NCBI GenBank assembly: GCA_947627665.1
Contig: CANQWX010000011.1
Location: 1-53,881 of the forward strand
Reading direction: 5' to 3'
Length of the DNA: 53,881 bases
From: an uncultured Clostridia bacterium
GTDB taxonomy: Bacteria; Bacillota; Clostridia; Christensenellales; Borkfalkiaceae
Shown: positions 24,403 through 33,100 of the stretch, piece by piece
Numbering within the stretch: the first letter of the stretch is position 1
How the letters are laid out: each line of letters starts with the position of its first letter
The notes under the pieces: model-generated
The model's input: only the letters and a program-made list of their open reading frames with translations
Told to the model about the DNA's origin: nothing
Databases searched by the model: none
Made by a program: the position numbers and the translations under genes

Positions 24403-24431
24403 ATCATAGCATAAAGCCCGCCAAAATGCAA
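24403..24431 (-). promoter_or_regulatory. Promoter of the GH43 gene
   Basis: Minus strand: TTGCAT (24431-24426), 17-base spacer, TATGAT (24408-24403). Confidence 0.7.
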
Positions 24432-24521
24432 TGAGAAAACGCAAAAAAAACAAAATATCCATAAAATCATTTTGCGCCTCCGCGGGCATATAGACGTTCT
24501 TCATGATTTTTGGAGAGAATA

Positions 24522-24550
24522 TTGACAAAATTCCTATTCCGTGTTAATCT
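24522..24550 (+). promoter_or_regulatory. Promoter of the second LRR lipoprotein operon
   Basis: TTGACA (24522-24527), 17-base spacer, TAATCT (24545-24550). Confidence 0.75.
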
Positions 24551-24618
24551 CGGCAAGATCCCATCGCGCGCAGAACGCCAAAGAGCGCGCGAAAAGCATT
24601 GAAAAAAAGGAGATCGAA

Positions 24619-27111
24619 ATGTCAGGGTCAAGGAAAATCAAGCTGTGTCTTTTGGCGCTGTTGATGTGCACGGTCGCGGCGGCTGCCGGTTGCGGAGAGG
24701 ATCATACGCACGGCTATTCGCAGGCGTGGGCGTTCGACGCAGAGGCGCATTGGCATCCCGCCACCTGCGGGCACGACGAAAGATCGGAGCAGAGCGCGCA
24801 TGATTTTAAGGAAACGGTGATCCCGCCGAGCGCTTCCTCGGCGGGCTATACGCTGCATACCTGCGTGTGCGGGTATTCTTACGCGACCGACCCGACCGAT
24901 CCGCTTCCCCCGCAGACGGAAACGGAGTACCGCTATAACGCCGAACAGCACTGGAGCGTGCCAAACGGCGGCGGCACGGCGCAGGCGGAGGCGCATGCCT
25001 ATCGGGAGGAAAAAGTGCAAGCCACCTGTACTTCGGCGGGCTACACCAAACACAGCTGCGTCTGCGGCTATTGGTACGCCACCGACCCGACCGAACCCGC
25101 CGCGCACACCTATGACGCGGGGGAATTCGAACACAACGAGGGGGCGCATTGGCATATCTGCACCGTCTGCGGCGGGCAAGCGGAGCGGAAGGAACACACG
25201 CTCACGGAAAAAGTAACCCCCGCCACCTGCGACACGGACGGCTATACCGAGTTTTCCTGCAAGGAGTGCGGCTATTCCTACCGCGGGCAGACGGTCCAAA
25301 AGGGCCACTCCTTTGCACAGGATCTCTCGCATGACGAATACGAACATTGGCACCCCGCCACTTGCACCCATCAGAGCGAGCGGGCGGACGTGCAGGATCA
25401 CGTTCTCGAAAAGGGGAGCACTACCTGCCTCATCTGCGGCGCGCAGGTCTCTCCCCGCCTTTCCTACCAATTGAGCGCAGGACAGGACTATTACATCGTG
25501 ACGGGCATCGGCTCCATTACGGGCACAAAGGTCGAGATCCCCGCCACATACCGCGAAAAACCCGTCAAAGAGATCGGCGCCAAGGCGTTCGCGGATTCGG
25601 GCATCACCGAAGTGACGTTCGGCGAAAATCTCGAAAAGATCGGTACGGGGGCGTTCCTTGATACGGCTATCTCTTCGCTCGCTTTGCCCGAGAAACTCAC
25701 GGAAGTGGGCGCCAAGGCATTTGCGGGCACCGCGATCACGAGGGTCACGCTCGGGGAGTCGGTCCAAACGGTGGGGCAGGGCGCCTTCCGGGGCTGCCTC
25801 TCCCTTGCGGAAGCCGAATTGCATTGCAAAACGATCCCCGATTTCGCGTTCGAGGGCTGCGCCGTGCTGAAAACGGTGAACGGGCAGACCGTGACCGCGG
25901 TGGGCGCGCAGGCGTTTGCGGGCACTGCGCTGCAAACGATCGATCTGAGCAAGTGCGAACGGGTCGGCTTTGCGGCGTTCGAGGGCTGCGCTTCCTTTGC
26001 GCCCGCGTCGCTTGCGGCGCTGACCTACGCGGAGGAATACGCCTTCTCGGGCTGCGGGGCAGTGCATGCCGCCCTTCCCGCCCTCAAAGCGATCCCCGAT
26101 CTTCTGTTCTTCGGCTGCGCTTCGCTGCAAGACGCCACCCTTTCCGCCGAAACGATCGGCCAGAGCGCCTTTGCGGATTGCACGAAGCTGAGCACAGTCA
26201 CGCTGAGCGGCACGAAACAGATCGGACAGAGCGCCTTTGCGGGCTGCACGCAGCTCTCGGCGCCGCAGCTGCCCGATACGCTCGTCCGCGTGGGCGGGGA
26301 CGCCTTCCGTGACGCAACGTTCATTACCGAGGAGGGCGGCGCGCGCTATGCCGCGAACGTGCTTCTCGGCGCTACGGCGGGCACGCAGAATATCCGGGTC
26401 AAGGCGGGCACCGTGGGCATTGCCGACGGGGCCTTTGAGGACCGCACGGAGGCGGGCAATACGACGCTCAAAACGGTCGAGCTTGCGGACAGCGTGCGCT
26501 TTATCGGCACAAACGCCTTCCGCGGCTGTACGGGGCTTACGGCGATCTCCTTCGGCAAAGTCAAATACATCTGGGCGAACGCCTTCCGCGGGAGCGGGCT
26601 GCAACAGGTCAACGTCCCCGCCTCGGTGGAGATCGTGGGCGACAACGCCTTCTACGACTGCAAACAACTTGCTTCGGCAGAAGTGCACGCGAAAGAGATC
26701 GGCAAATTCGCCTTCTCCTATACGGGCGTGGACCGCTCCCTCAGCTCTCCCGTCAAACAGCGTCCCGACTACGCCAAACTTACCGCGGTCACGCTCGGCA
26801 GCGAAGTAGATACGATCGGGAGCAACGCTTTCCAATATTGCCCGATCGGAAATATCGCGCTTCCCGCGGGTCTTGTTTCGATCGGGAATTACGCCTTTGC
26901 GCAGACCGATCTTGCAAGCGTGGAGATCCCCGCTTCGGTCACGCGGATCGGCGAATACGCCTTCTACGGCTGCACGAAGCTAACTTCCGCGACCTTCCGC
27001 GATACGCAAAACTGGAAGGCGGGAAAAGCGGCGGTCGTGTTCGGCACGGCTGCCGAAAACGCAAAACTGCTGACGGAAAAATATCTCGATGTGGATTGGA
27101 TAAGGGGGTAA
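24619..27111 (+). CDS. Surface lipoprotein with Cys/His repeats and BspA-like leucine-rich repeats
   Basis: Protein of 830 residues. ATG at 24619 is chosen for its AAGGAG; upstream in-frame codons precede the signal peptide. The signal peptide ends in AAAAGC (Cys25). Residues 28-280 hold repeats with HWHPATC and CVCGYSY-type pairs (CxCGY, CxxCG), related in style to but different from those of the 1888-residue protein. LRR_5 units run from about residue 287 to 825 (IGAKAFADSGI, VGDNAFYDCKQL and others). It probably sits on the outer face of the membrane as an adhesin or ligand-binding protein. The next lipoprotein starts 7 bases after its stop, so the two form an operon. Confidence 0.88.
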   Translation: MSGSRKIKLCLLALLMCTVAAAAGCGEDHTHGYSQAWAFDAEAHWHPATCGHDERSEQSAHDFKETVIPPSASSAGYTLHTCVCGYSYATDPTDPLPPQTETEYRYNAEQHWSVPNGGGTAQAEAHAYREEKVQATCTSAGYTKHSCVCGYWYATDPTEPAAHTYDAGEFEHNEGAHWHICTVCGGQAERKEHTLTEKVTPATCDTDGYTEFSCKECGYSYRGQTVQKGHSFAQDLSHDEYEHWHPATCTHQSERADVQDHVLEKGSTTCLICGAQVSPRLSYQLSAGQDYYIVTGIGSITGTKVEIPATYREKPVKEIGAKAFADSGITEVTFGENLEKIGTGAFLDTAISSLALPEKLTEVGAKAFAGTAITRVTLGESVQTVGQGAFRGCLSLAEAELHCKTIPDFAFEGCAVLKTVNGQTVTAVGAQAFAGTALQTIDLSKCERVGFAAFEGCASFAPASLAALTYAEEYAFSGCGAVHAALPALKAIPDLLFFGCASLQDATLSAETIGQSAFADCTKLSTVTLSGTKQIGQSAFAGCTQLSAPQLPDTLVRVGGDAFRDATFITEEGGARYAANVLLGATAGTQNIRVKAGTVGIADGAFEDRTEAGNTTLKTVELADSVRFIGTNAFRGCTGLTAISFGKVKYIWANAFRGSGLQQVNVPASVEIVGDNAFYDCKQLASAEVHAKEIGKFAFSYTGVDRSLSSPVKQRPDYAKLTAVTLGSEVDTIGSNAFQYCPIGNIALPAGLVSIGNYAFAQTDLASVEIPASVTRIGEYAFYGCTKLTSATFRDTQNWKAGKAAVVFGTAAENAKLLTEKYLDVDWIRG

Positions 27112-27118
27112 CGGCAAT

Positions 27119-29320
27119 ATGAAACGGAACATTGCAATACGGGCGCTGCTCGTGCTCGTTTTCTCGGTGCTGGGCTGCTTTGTGCTCTTCGGTTGCGACA
27201 ACGCTTCGTTGCCCGCCGATCTTCCCGAGGTCAAGGACGTTTCGCTTACGGCGGAGGACAGCGCCCTGTACGGCAAGGCGGGCGTGTTGCACCGCCTCGC
27301 CTATACGGCGGCAGAGGGCGCAACGGTGAGCACTTCCGTGGAGCTTGGCGGCAAGGCGGCGACCTCTTCGGACTATTCCGCGCGCGCCGAGGGCTTCCTC
27401 TTCTACAAGGCGGGCGAATACACCGTCACGGTGTACGCCGCAAAGGACGGCTTGGTCGGGCAGGCGTCCGTCAAGATACAGATCGCGGCAAGTACCGCCT
27501 ATATCAACGGGGTGCAGATCGTCGCCGCGGATGGATACGGCGGAAAGACGGGCGCGCTCCACAGCCTCGTATACGACGCCCCTGCGGAAAGCGAGATCGC
27601 GGTGACGTTCGAAAAGGACGGCGCGCCGTCGCAGGACGCGCAGTATGATCCCGCCCGCAAAACGGTCGTGTTCCGGTCGGCGGGGAATTACACCGTCACC
27701 GTCACGGCTTCGCTCAACGGGGCGAGCGCCTCGGATTCGGCGCAGTTTGCGGTCACGGCGCTCGAAGTGCCCGAAGTCACCCTTAGCGCCGCCAAGACGA
27801 CGGTCAAAGAGGAGGAAACGGTCATGCTCGAACGCGGCGCCGTATTCGCGGATTTCGACCGCTGCTCCTCCGAAAACATCACCGTGCTCTACCGCAAGGG
27901 GAACTCGGGCAGCTACAAAGACGCGGACGAGGAGAGCTACACCCTAAACGGGGATCTCTTCACCCCGCATACGTCGGGCAGATGGAAGCTCGTCTATGAG
28001 GTGAACGGCATGTGGAGCGGCACAGGGGAGGATGAGCTGCTTCTCACAAGTTCCGCCGCTTCCATGACCCTTTCCGCCAAAACGGCGGGGCGGCAGCGCA
28101 TCCAGAACGGCGTCCCGACGGAGATCGCCTATTCAGCCAAGGGCGCGCTCGATAAGTACAACGTCAGTTTCGATACGCACGGGAACGGAAACGTCACCGT
28201 GACGAAGGGGGAGGGCTGTTCCCTTGTGGTGACGGCCGCCAAAACCGACTATTTCACCGTGTCGGTCATCTATACCCACAAGGTCAACACGGCGACGAAG
28301 CAACAGATCGACCTCAACTTCTATTCGGTGGAAAACCTCGTCTATGCGCCTTTTTTGGGAGAGGATCCCTTCTGCGGAATGCCCTCCGAAACGCTCACCT
28401 TCATGGGACACCTGCTCTACTTCGACGCGACCCCCTGCGGCGTAGAGGGGCGCAAGCTGACGAACCGCGACGTATCCTATAAGATCCTCGAAAGTAACGT
28501 CAACGGCGCGGTGGAGGTCCTGTATGTCGCGGGCGACGAGGATTATCCCTACCTCATCCAGAGCAACGGGGAGGACTGCGTCGCCACGGGCAGCTATACC
28601 TTGCAGGCAACGGTCACCGATCCCGTCACGGGCTATTCGGCGATCGCCACGAAGCGCTTTACGGTGACGCCCACCACCAACGACAACACCGCCGCCGCGA
28701 AATGTATCACGGATTATGTGGCGAAATATCCCGGATTTTTCCAAATGAAGGATATGAGCTTTGCGAATATCGGGCACGACAGCCGCAAAAACATCGTCCT
28801 CACCAAGACGGGCGCGATCATTCACCGCACCAACGCAAGCTGGGCGCTGGGGAACGGACCCGAATTCGGCTGCGCGGACCCTGCGGCGCAGGCGGATTGC
28901 CGCCTTGCGTTCGATTTCCGCCTGTACGGGGGGAACGCCTCGGGCGGCGCGAATCTCGATATCCAGGTGATGACGGGCGGCACAAATAGCTCCGCGGGCA
29001 CGATCCAAGTGGGCGTTGCCAACGGGAAATTCTTCGCGCGGCAGAGCGTAAACGGCCAATCGGTCCAGACGGGACAGACGCCCGCCGTGGCGATGGGGCA
29101 GACGGTTTCCCTCCGCCTCGACCGCAAGGTGAGCGGCACGACGGTAACGTTTACCCTTTCCGCCAAGACGGAGGGCGAATATGTGACCTGCCTCAGCTTC
29201 ACGGCTCCCGTTTCGTCGTCGGCGGGGAACATCGGCACTCCCGTCGCGCGCTACCAATTCAAGCATTCGGGCGGAGGCGGCTGCTTTGCCGTCGAAAACG
29301 TAACTTTGGCGGCGCTTTGA
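27119..29320 (+). CDS. Lipoprotein with Ig-like domains
   Basis: Protein of 733 residues with a good lipobox LFGC (Cys26). Three bacterial Ig-like beta domains appear in the first 250 residues (repeats of AGEYTVTVYA, AGNYTVTVTA and similar). A middle region of unclear fold follows, and then a C-terminal domain rich in Gly/Asn (from about residue 535) that looks like a laminin-G/concanavalin-type carbohydrate-binding sandwich (FDFRLYGG, VSLRLDRKVSG). No enzyme motif is seen. It shares an operon with the LRR lipoprotein upstream; AGGGGG lies 11 bases before the ATG. A strong terminator follows. Confidence 0.75.
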   Translation: MKRNIAIRALLVLVFSVLGCFVLFGCDNASLPADLPEVKDVSLTAEDSALYGKAGVLHRLAYTAAEGATVSTSVELGGKAATSSDYSARAEGFLFYKAGEYTVTVYAAKDGLVGQASVKIQIAASTAYINGVQIVAADGYGGKTGALHSLVYDAPAESEIAVTFEKDGAPSQDAQYDPARKTVVFRSAGNYTVTVTASLNGASASDSAQFAVTALEVPEVTLSAAKTTVKEEETVMLERGAVFADFDRCSSENITVLYRKGNSGSYKDADEESYTLNGDLFTPHTSGRWKLVYEVNGMWSGTGEDELLLTSSAASMTLSAKTAGRQRIQNGVPTEIAYSAKGALDKYNVSFDTHGNGNVTVTKGEGCSLVVTAAKTDYFTVSVIYTHKVNTATKQQIDLNFYSVENLVYAPFLGEDPFCGMPSETLTFMGHLLYFDATPCGVEGRKLTNRDVSYKILESNVNGAVEVLYVAGDEDYPYLIQSNGEDCVATGSYTLQATVTDPVTGYSAIATKRFTVTPTTNDNTAAAKCITDYVAKYPGFFQMKDMSFANIGHDSRKNIVLTKTGAIIHRTNASWALGNGPEFGCADPAAQADCRLAFDFRLYGGNASGGANLDIQVMTGGTNSSAGTIQVGVANGKFFARQSVNGQSVQTGQTPAVAMGQTVSLRLDRKVSGTTVTFTLSAKTEGEYVTCLSFTAPVSSSAGNIGTPVARYQFKHSGGGGCFAVENVTLAAL

Positions 29321-29336
29321 TCGAGGGACAAAAAGG

Positions 29337-29368
29337 GACGAAGCCGAAAAACGGCTTCGTCTTTTTTT
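29337..29368 (+). terminator. Terminator of the LRR/Ig lipoprotein operon
   Basis: Perfect 10-base stem (29337-29346 with 29352-29361), loop AAAAA, then seven T. Confidence 0.9.
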
Positions 29369-29377
29369 GTGCGGAGA

Positions 29378-29406
29378 TTGACTTTTGGACGGAGAGGGCG
29401 TATACT
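29378..29406 (+). promoter_or_regulatory. Promoter of tcdA (apparently leaderless)
   Basis: TTGACT (29378-29383), 17-base spacer, TATACT (29401-29406). The start codon at 29414 is about where transcription should begin, so the mRNA has essentially no leader. Confidence 0.75.
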
Positions 29407-29413
29407 TAACAGC

Positions 29414-30130
29414 ATGGAATGGAATGTAAGAACAAGGATGCTGCTCGGCGACGAGGGCGCGGAGCGGCTGGGCAAGGCGCGCGTGGCGGTATTCGGGCTG
29501 GGCGGCGTGGGCGGCCATGCCGTGGAAGCGCTCGCCCGCGCGGGCGTGGGGGCGCTCGATCTCTTCGACCACGACACGGTCGCGCTTCCCGATCTCAACC
29601 GCCAGATCTTCGCCCTGCACAGCACGTTGGGGCAGTACAAGGTGGACGCCGCGGCGGCGCGCGTCGCGGATATCCACCCCGCATGCAAGGTACAGACCCA
29701 CCGCGTGTTCTTTTTGCCCGCGCTTGCAAAGGAGTACGACTTTTCCCGTTACAGCTATGTCGTGGACGCCATCGATACGGTGGCGGGGAAACTTGCCATC
29801 ATCGAACGTGCGGCGGCGGCGGGCGTGCCCGTCATCAGCGCCATGGGGGCGGGGAACAAGCTCGATCCCGCGGCGTTCGAGGTGACGGACATCTACCGCA
29901 CTTCGGTCTGCCCGCTCGCGCGCGTTTTAAGGCGGGAACTCAAAAAGCGGGGGATCGGCTCCCTCAAAGTCGTGTATTCGCGCGAAGAGCCGTATGTCCC
30001 GCAGGACGGGTACGGGGCGCCCGCGGGGACCCCGGGGAGCGTTTCCTTTGTGCCCGCGGTCGCAGGGCTTATCCTTGCGGGAGAAGTTATCAAAGACCTT
30101 GCGCTGCGCGCAGGGCGCGAAAGCCGTTAA
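29414..30130 (+). CDS. tcdA: tRNA threonylcarbamoyladenosine dehydratase
   Basis: Protein of 238 residues of the E1-like/ThiF-fold TcdA family (CsdL, YgdL). It uses ATP to cyclise the N6-threonylcarbamoyl group of adenosine 37 in tRNAs that read ANN codons. The nucleotide-binding loop is VAVFGLGGVGGHAVEALARA. The LNRQ motif follows (LPDLNRQIFA), as do the VDAIDT strand and ISAMGAGNKLDP. The N-terminus MEWNVRTRMLLGDEG aligns with that of relatives, which supports ATG at 29414. There is no ribosome binding site, consistent with a leaderless mRNA. The length is normal. Confidence 0.93.
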   Translation: MEWNVRTRMLLGDEGAERLGKARVAVFGLGGVGGHAVEALARAGVGALDLFDHDTVALPDLNRQIFALHSTLGQYKVDAAAARVADIHPACKVQTHRVFFLPALAKEYDFSRYSYVVDAIDTVAGKLAIIERAAAAGVPVISAMGAGNKLDPAAFEVTDIYRTSVCPLARVLRRELKKRGIGSLKVVYSREEPYVPQDGYGAPAGTPGSVSFVPAVAGLILAGEVIKDLALRAGRESR

Positions 30131-30132
30131 AG

Positions 30133-30176
30133 AAAGCGGCGGCGGAGCTTTTGCTCCGCCGCCGCTTTCTTTTTTA
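30133..30176. terminator. Terminator between tcdA and the convergent lipoprotein gene
   Basis: Seventeen-base perfect stem (30133-30149 with 30154-30170), loop TTTT, then six T on the plus strand. On the minus strand the tail is shorter (TTT), but the hairpin probably serves both genes. Confidence 0.9.
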
Positions 30177-30178
30177 CT

Positions 30179-33100
30179 TTATTGCACCGTCGTAACGGTC
30201 ACGGTGTAGCCCGGCTTTGTGACCTGCTTGCCGTCGTCGTCCGTGAATACCACGTCATCCGCGGCGCTCACGGTCACCGTGTAGAGAAGCTCCGTCCCGT
30301 CCCAGGTGGCGCGGAAGGAGAACACGCCCTTTCCAAGCTCTTGAAGGTCGTGGGGATCGCCCGCGAAATCGTATCTGCCGAAGTCGGGGTTGTACACGAG
30401 CAAGCCCGCCAGCACGATGTTGCCCTCGCCGTCGATAAAGAGGTTGATGAGGTTTTGCATGTAGTTGACGACCTGCACGAATTCATAGCTCTCGACTTTG
30501 GCGGCGGTGACCGTCTTGCCGTCCTGCGCAAAGGAGAAGGTCACAAGGTAGCCCTTGCCCCAGGTGCAGGTGTTGGTGGAGCCGTGCTCCGTCACGTCCG
30601 CGCGGTCCACGAGCCACACGCCGTTGTTATAGCCCTTTGGCGTGATGCCCGTGTCGTAGGCGACGATGGGCGCCGCCGCGCCCGTTTCGGTGAGCGTGAC
30701 CGCGGAGATCTTTCCGATCGCCTTGCCCGAGCCGTCCTGCGCGTCGAGGTAACCGGGGGCGATGGACATCTTGGTGTAGAGCAGGGTCTTTGCGCGGACG
30801 GTATAGCCCTCCGCCTCCACATCCTGATAGGAGAAAAGCCCGTAGCACCAGAAGTACAGCCCGCCCTCGTAGTACTCGTAGTAGTTGAGCAGATAGCGGT
30901 TGCCGTCGCTCGCTTCGAATTCGATCTCGAGGCGGTCGCCGTATTTGGGCACATAGCCCACCGTCTTGACGCTCTCCTCCTCCACGCCGTCAAAGTGGAG
31001 TGGCTTGCCGTACACCGCGTCGCCCGCCTTGTAGAGGTAGAGGAAGTCGCCCGAGAGGGTGGTCTTTTCCAGCTCGATCGCGCCGAAGCCGAAGGAAGTC
31101 TTAAACAGCCTTCCGCCGCGCGGCACGGAAATGTCGGGTTCGTAGCGGGCGTTGTGGTCGAGGTATTCCAGCTTGTTGTAGCCCGCCGTCACGGTAAAGG
31201 AGTACTTCCCGTCCGCATAGGAGAAGGCGATGGGATAGCTGCTGTTGCCGTAGGTAACGGTGGGGGAGAATCTGCCCGCGCTGCCCGACATGGGGTCGCT
31301 TCCCGCCGCATAGAGGGAGATGGCGTACCCGTCGTACACGGCCGGTTTGCCGTCCTCGCCGGTATGGCCCTCAAAGGTGAACAGGGTGGGACGCTTGCTG
31401 TTCGTCGTGCGGTTCGGGGTGAAGGAGAGGGTCGCCGTGAGATCGGGATGGCCGGGGGTCGGCTCTCCATTTTCGCCGAGCATCCGCACAGTGCCCGTCA
31501 TCACCATCTCCTTGCCGTCCCAGCGGCGGTAGGTCTTGCCGTTGTAGGTATATACGTCGCCGTCGGGCGCGTCGACGATGGTGGGGGTATCTCCGATATA
31601 GATGTACGCCTTGCCGTTGCGGACGTAGTACGTCCCGCTCGAAGCGCCGAGATAGGCGGTGCCGTCGGAACCGAATACGATGCTCTCCATCGCGTCGGAG
31701 AAGAACACTCCCGAGAGCGCCTCATAGTCATTCATGAAGAAGGTGTTGCTCTCCACGAGGAGATAGAAAGTCTGTCCCGCGGCGGCGGAGGCGTTGTCCT
31801 CCATTTCAAAGGAGATGAAGTGCTTTTTGCGGTCGATCACGCTGTAAGTCCCGTTCCCCGAGAACGCCTCGGTATAGAAGGCGCCGCTGCCGTAGCCGTC
31901 GAGCACGAGCACGTTCCAGTTTTCGTCGGTAAAGACGCCGCTCGCTTTGGAGTCGTATACAAGGCAGGCGTTTTGGTCGCCGTTGGAGCCGCCGCCCATC
32001 GCAAAGGTCACACGGTAATTGCCGAGGGGATAGTTCATGCCGAGCGTGACGCCGCGCAGGAGATATTCTTCATATCCCGTGGCGCTCACCGTGCCGAGCG
32101 GGACATAGCGGCCTTCGGAGTATACGGTACCCGCGGCGTTCTTGATCCGCACGGTCTTTTCGGCGCCGCCGTCCACGAACTCGGCGTAGTAGTTGTTGAT
32201 GGGGTTGAGGTCGCTGTCGCAGAGCGTCCACCGACGTCCCGAGGCCCAGTCGAGGCGGACGAAGCTCTTTTTCGAGAGGTCAAGCTCCAACACATATTCG
32301 GTGCCGCCGTCCGTCGTAAAGATCACCGTCTGCATCAGCTCGTCGCGCACATAAGTTCCCCGCAAAGTTTCGCCGCTCTCGGAGGAAAGTGTCGCGCGGT
32401 GGTAGCCGTCGATCCGCAGAGAGCCTGCGCCCGCGAAGGTGAGGCCGCCGACAGGTTCGCCGAGGACCTGCTCAAAGTCGCTGTCGTACAGGGCGGCGAG
32501 CAGCGTGTCGCCGTAGACGGACAGCGTATACGGCGTAAAGCGGAATTCCTCCTTGCCGTTGACCTGGAAGGCATATACGGCTTCGCCGAAGCAGGTCTCA
32601 TCCACGCGGAGGTAGGTGCCTTCGCGGAAATTCGCGCCGTTGTCCTCGGTGTACTTCATGCGGGAAACGCCGTCGAGGAAGATCATTTGCCTGCCCACGC
32701 CGCTGCCTTCGCCCGTGGGAAGGATGACATACAGCATGGATTCGACGCCCGCTCTCGGGACCGCTCTGCCCGTGCCGTCGTCGCTTGCGAAGAGATCGAA
32801 ATAAAGCTCCACGAGATCGCCGCTCTCGGTGGCATAGAGGAAGGTGCCGAGAATGCCGTCAAAGTGTTCGTTGGTGCCGACCTCAAACTGTCCCTCGGTC
32901 ACGCCACCGCGGCTGTTGATGTAGAGCGAGCCAAGCCCGCCCGCGGTCACGGAGGAGCACGTCCAAATCTGCCCGCCGTCGTCCAAAGAGTACTTGCTCC
33001 AATAGGAGGTCAAATTGCCGTCCGTCGTCTGTTCGAGCACGCAATAGATGTTGTAGCTCATGAAGTCTATCGTGCTCGTGACCATGGAGTCGTAGAAGGT

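Noticed and set aside
24628..26835. A 735-codon minus-strand frame opposite the second LRR lipoprotein
   Set aside because: Arg/Ala-rich antisense shadow of a repeat gene, no start signals; the plus-strand frame has a promoter, ribosome site, signal peptide and LRRs.
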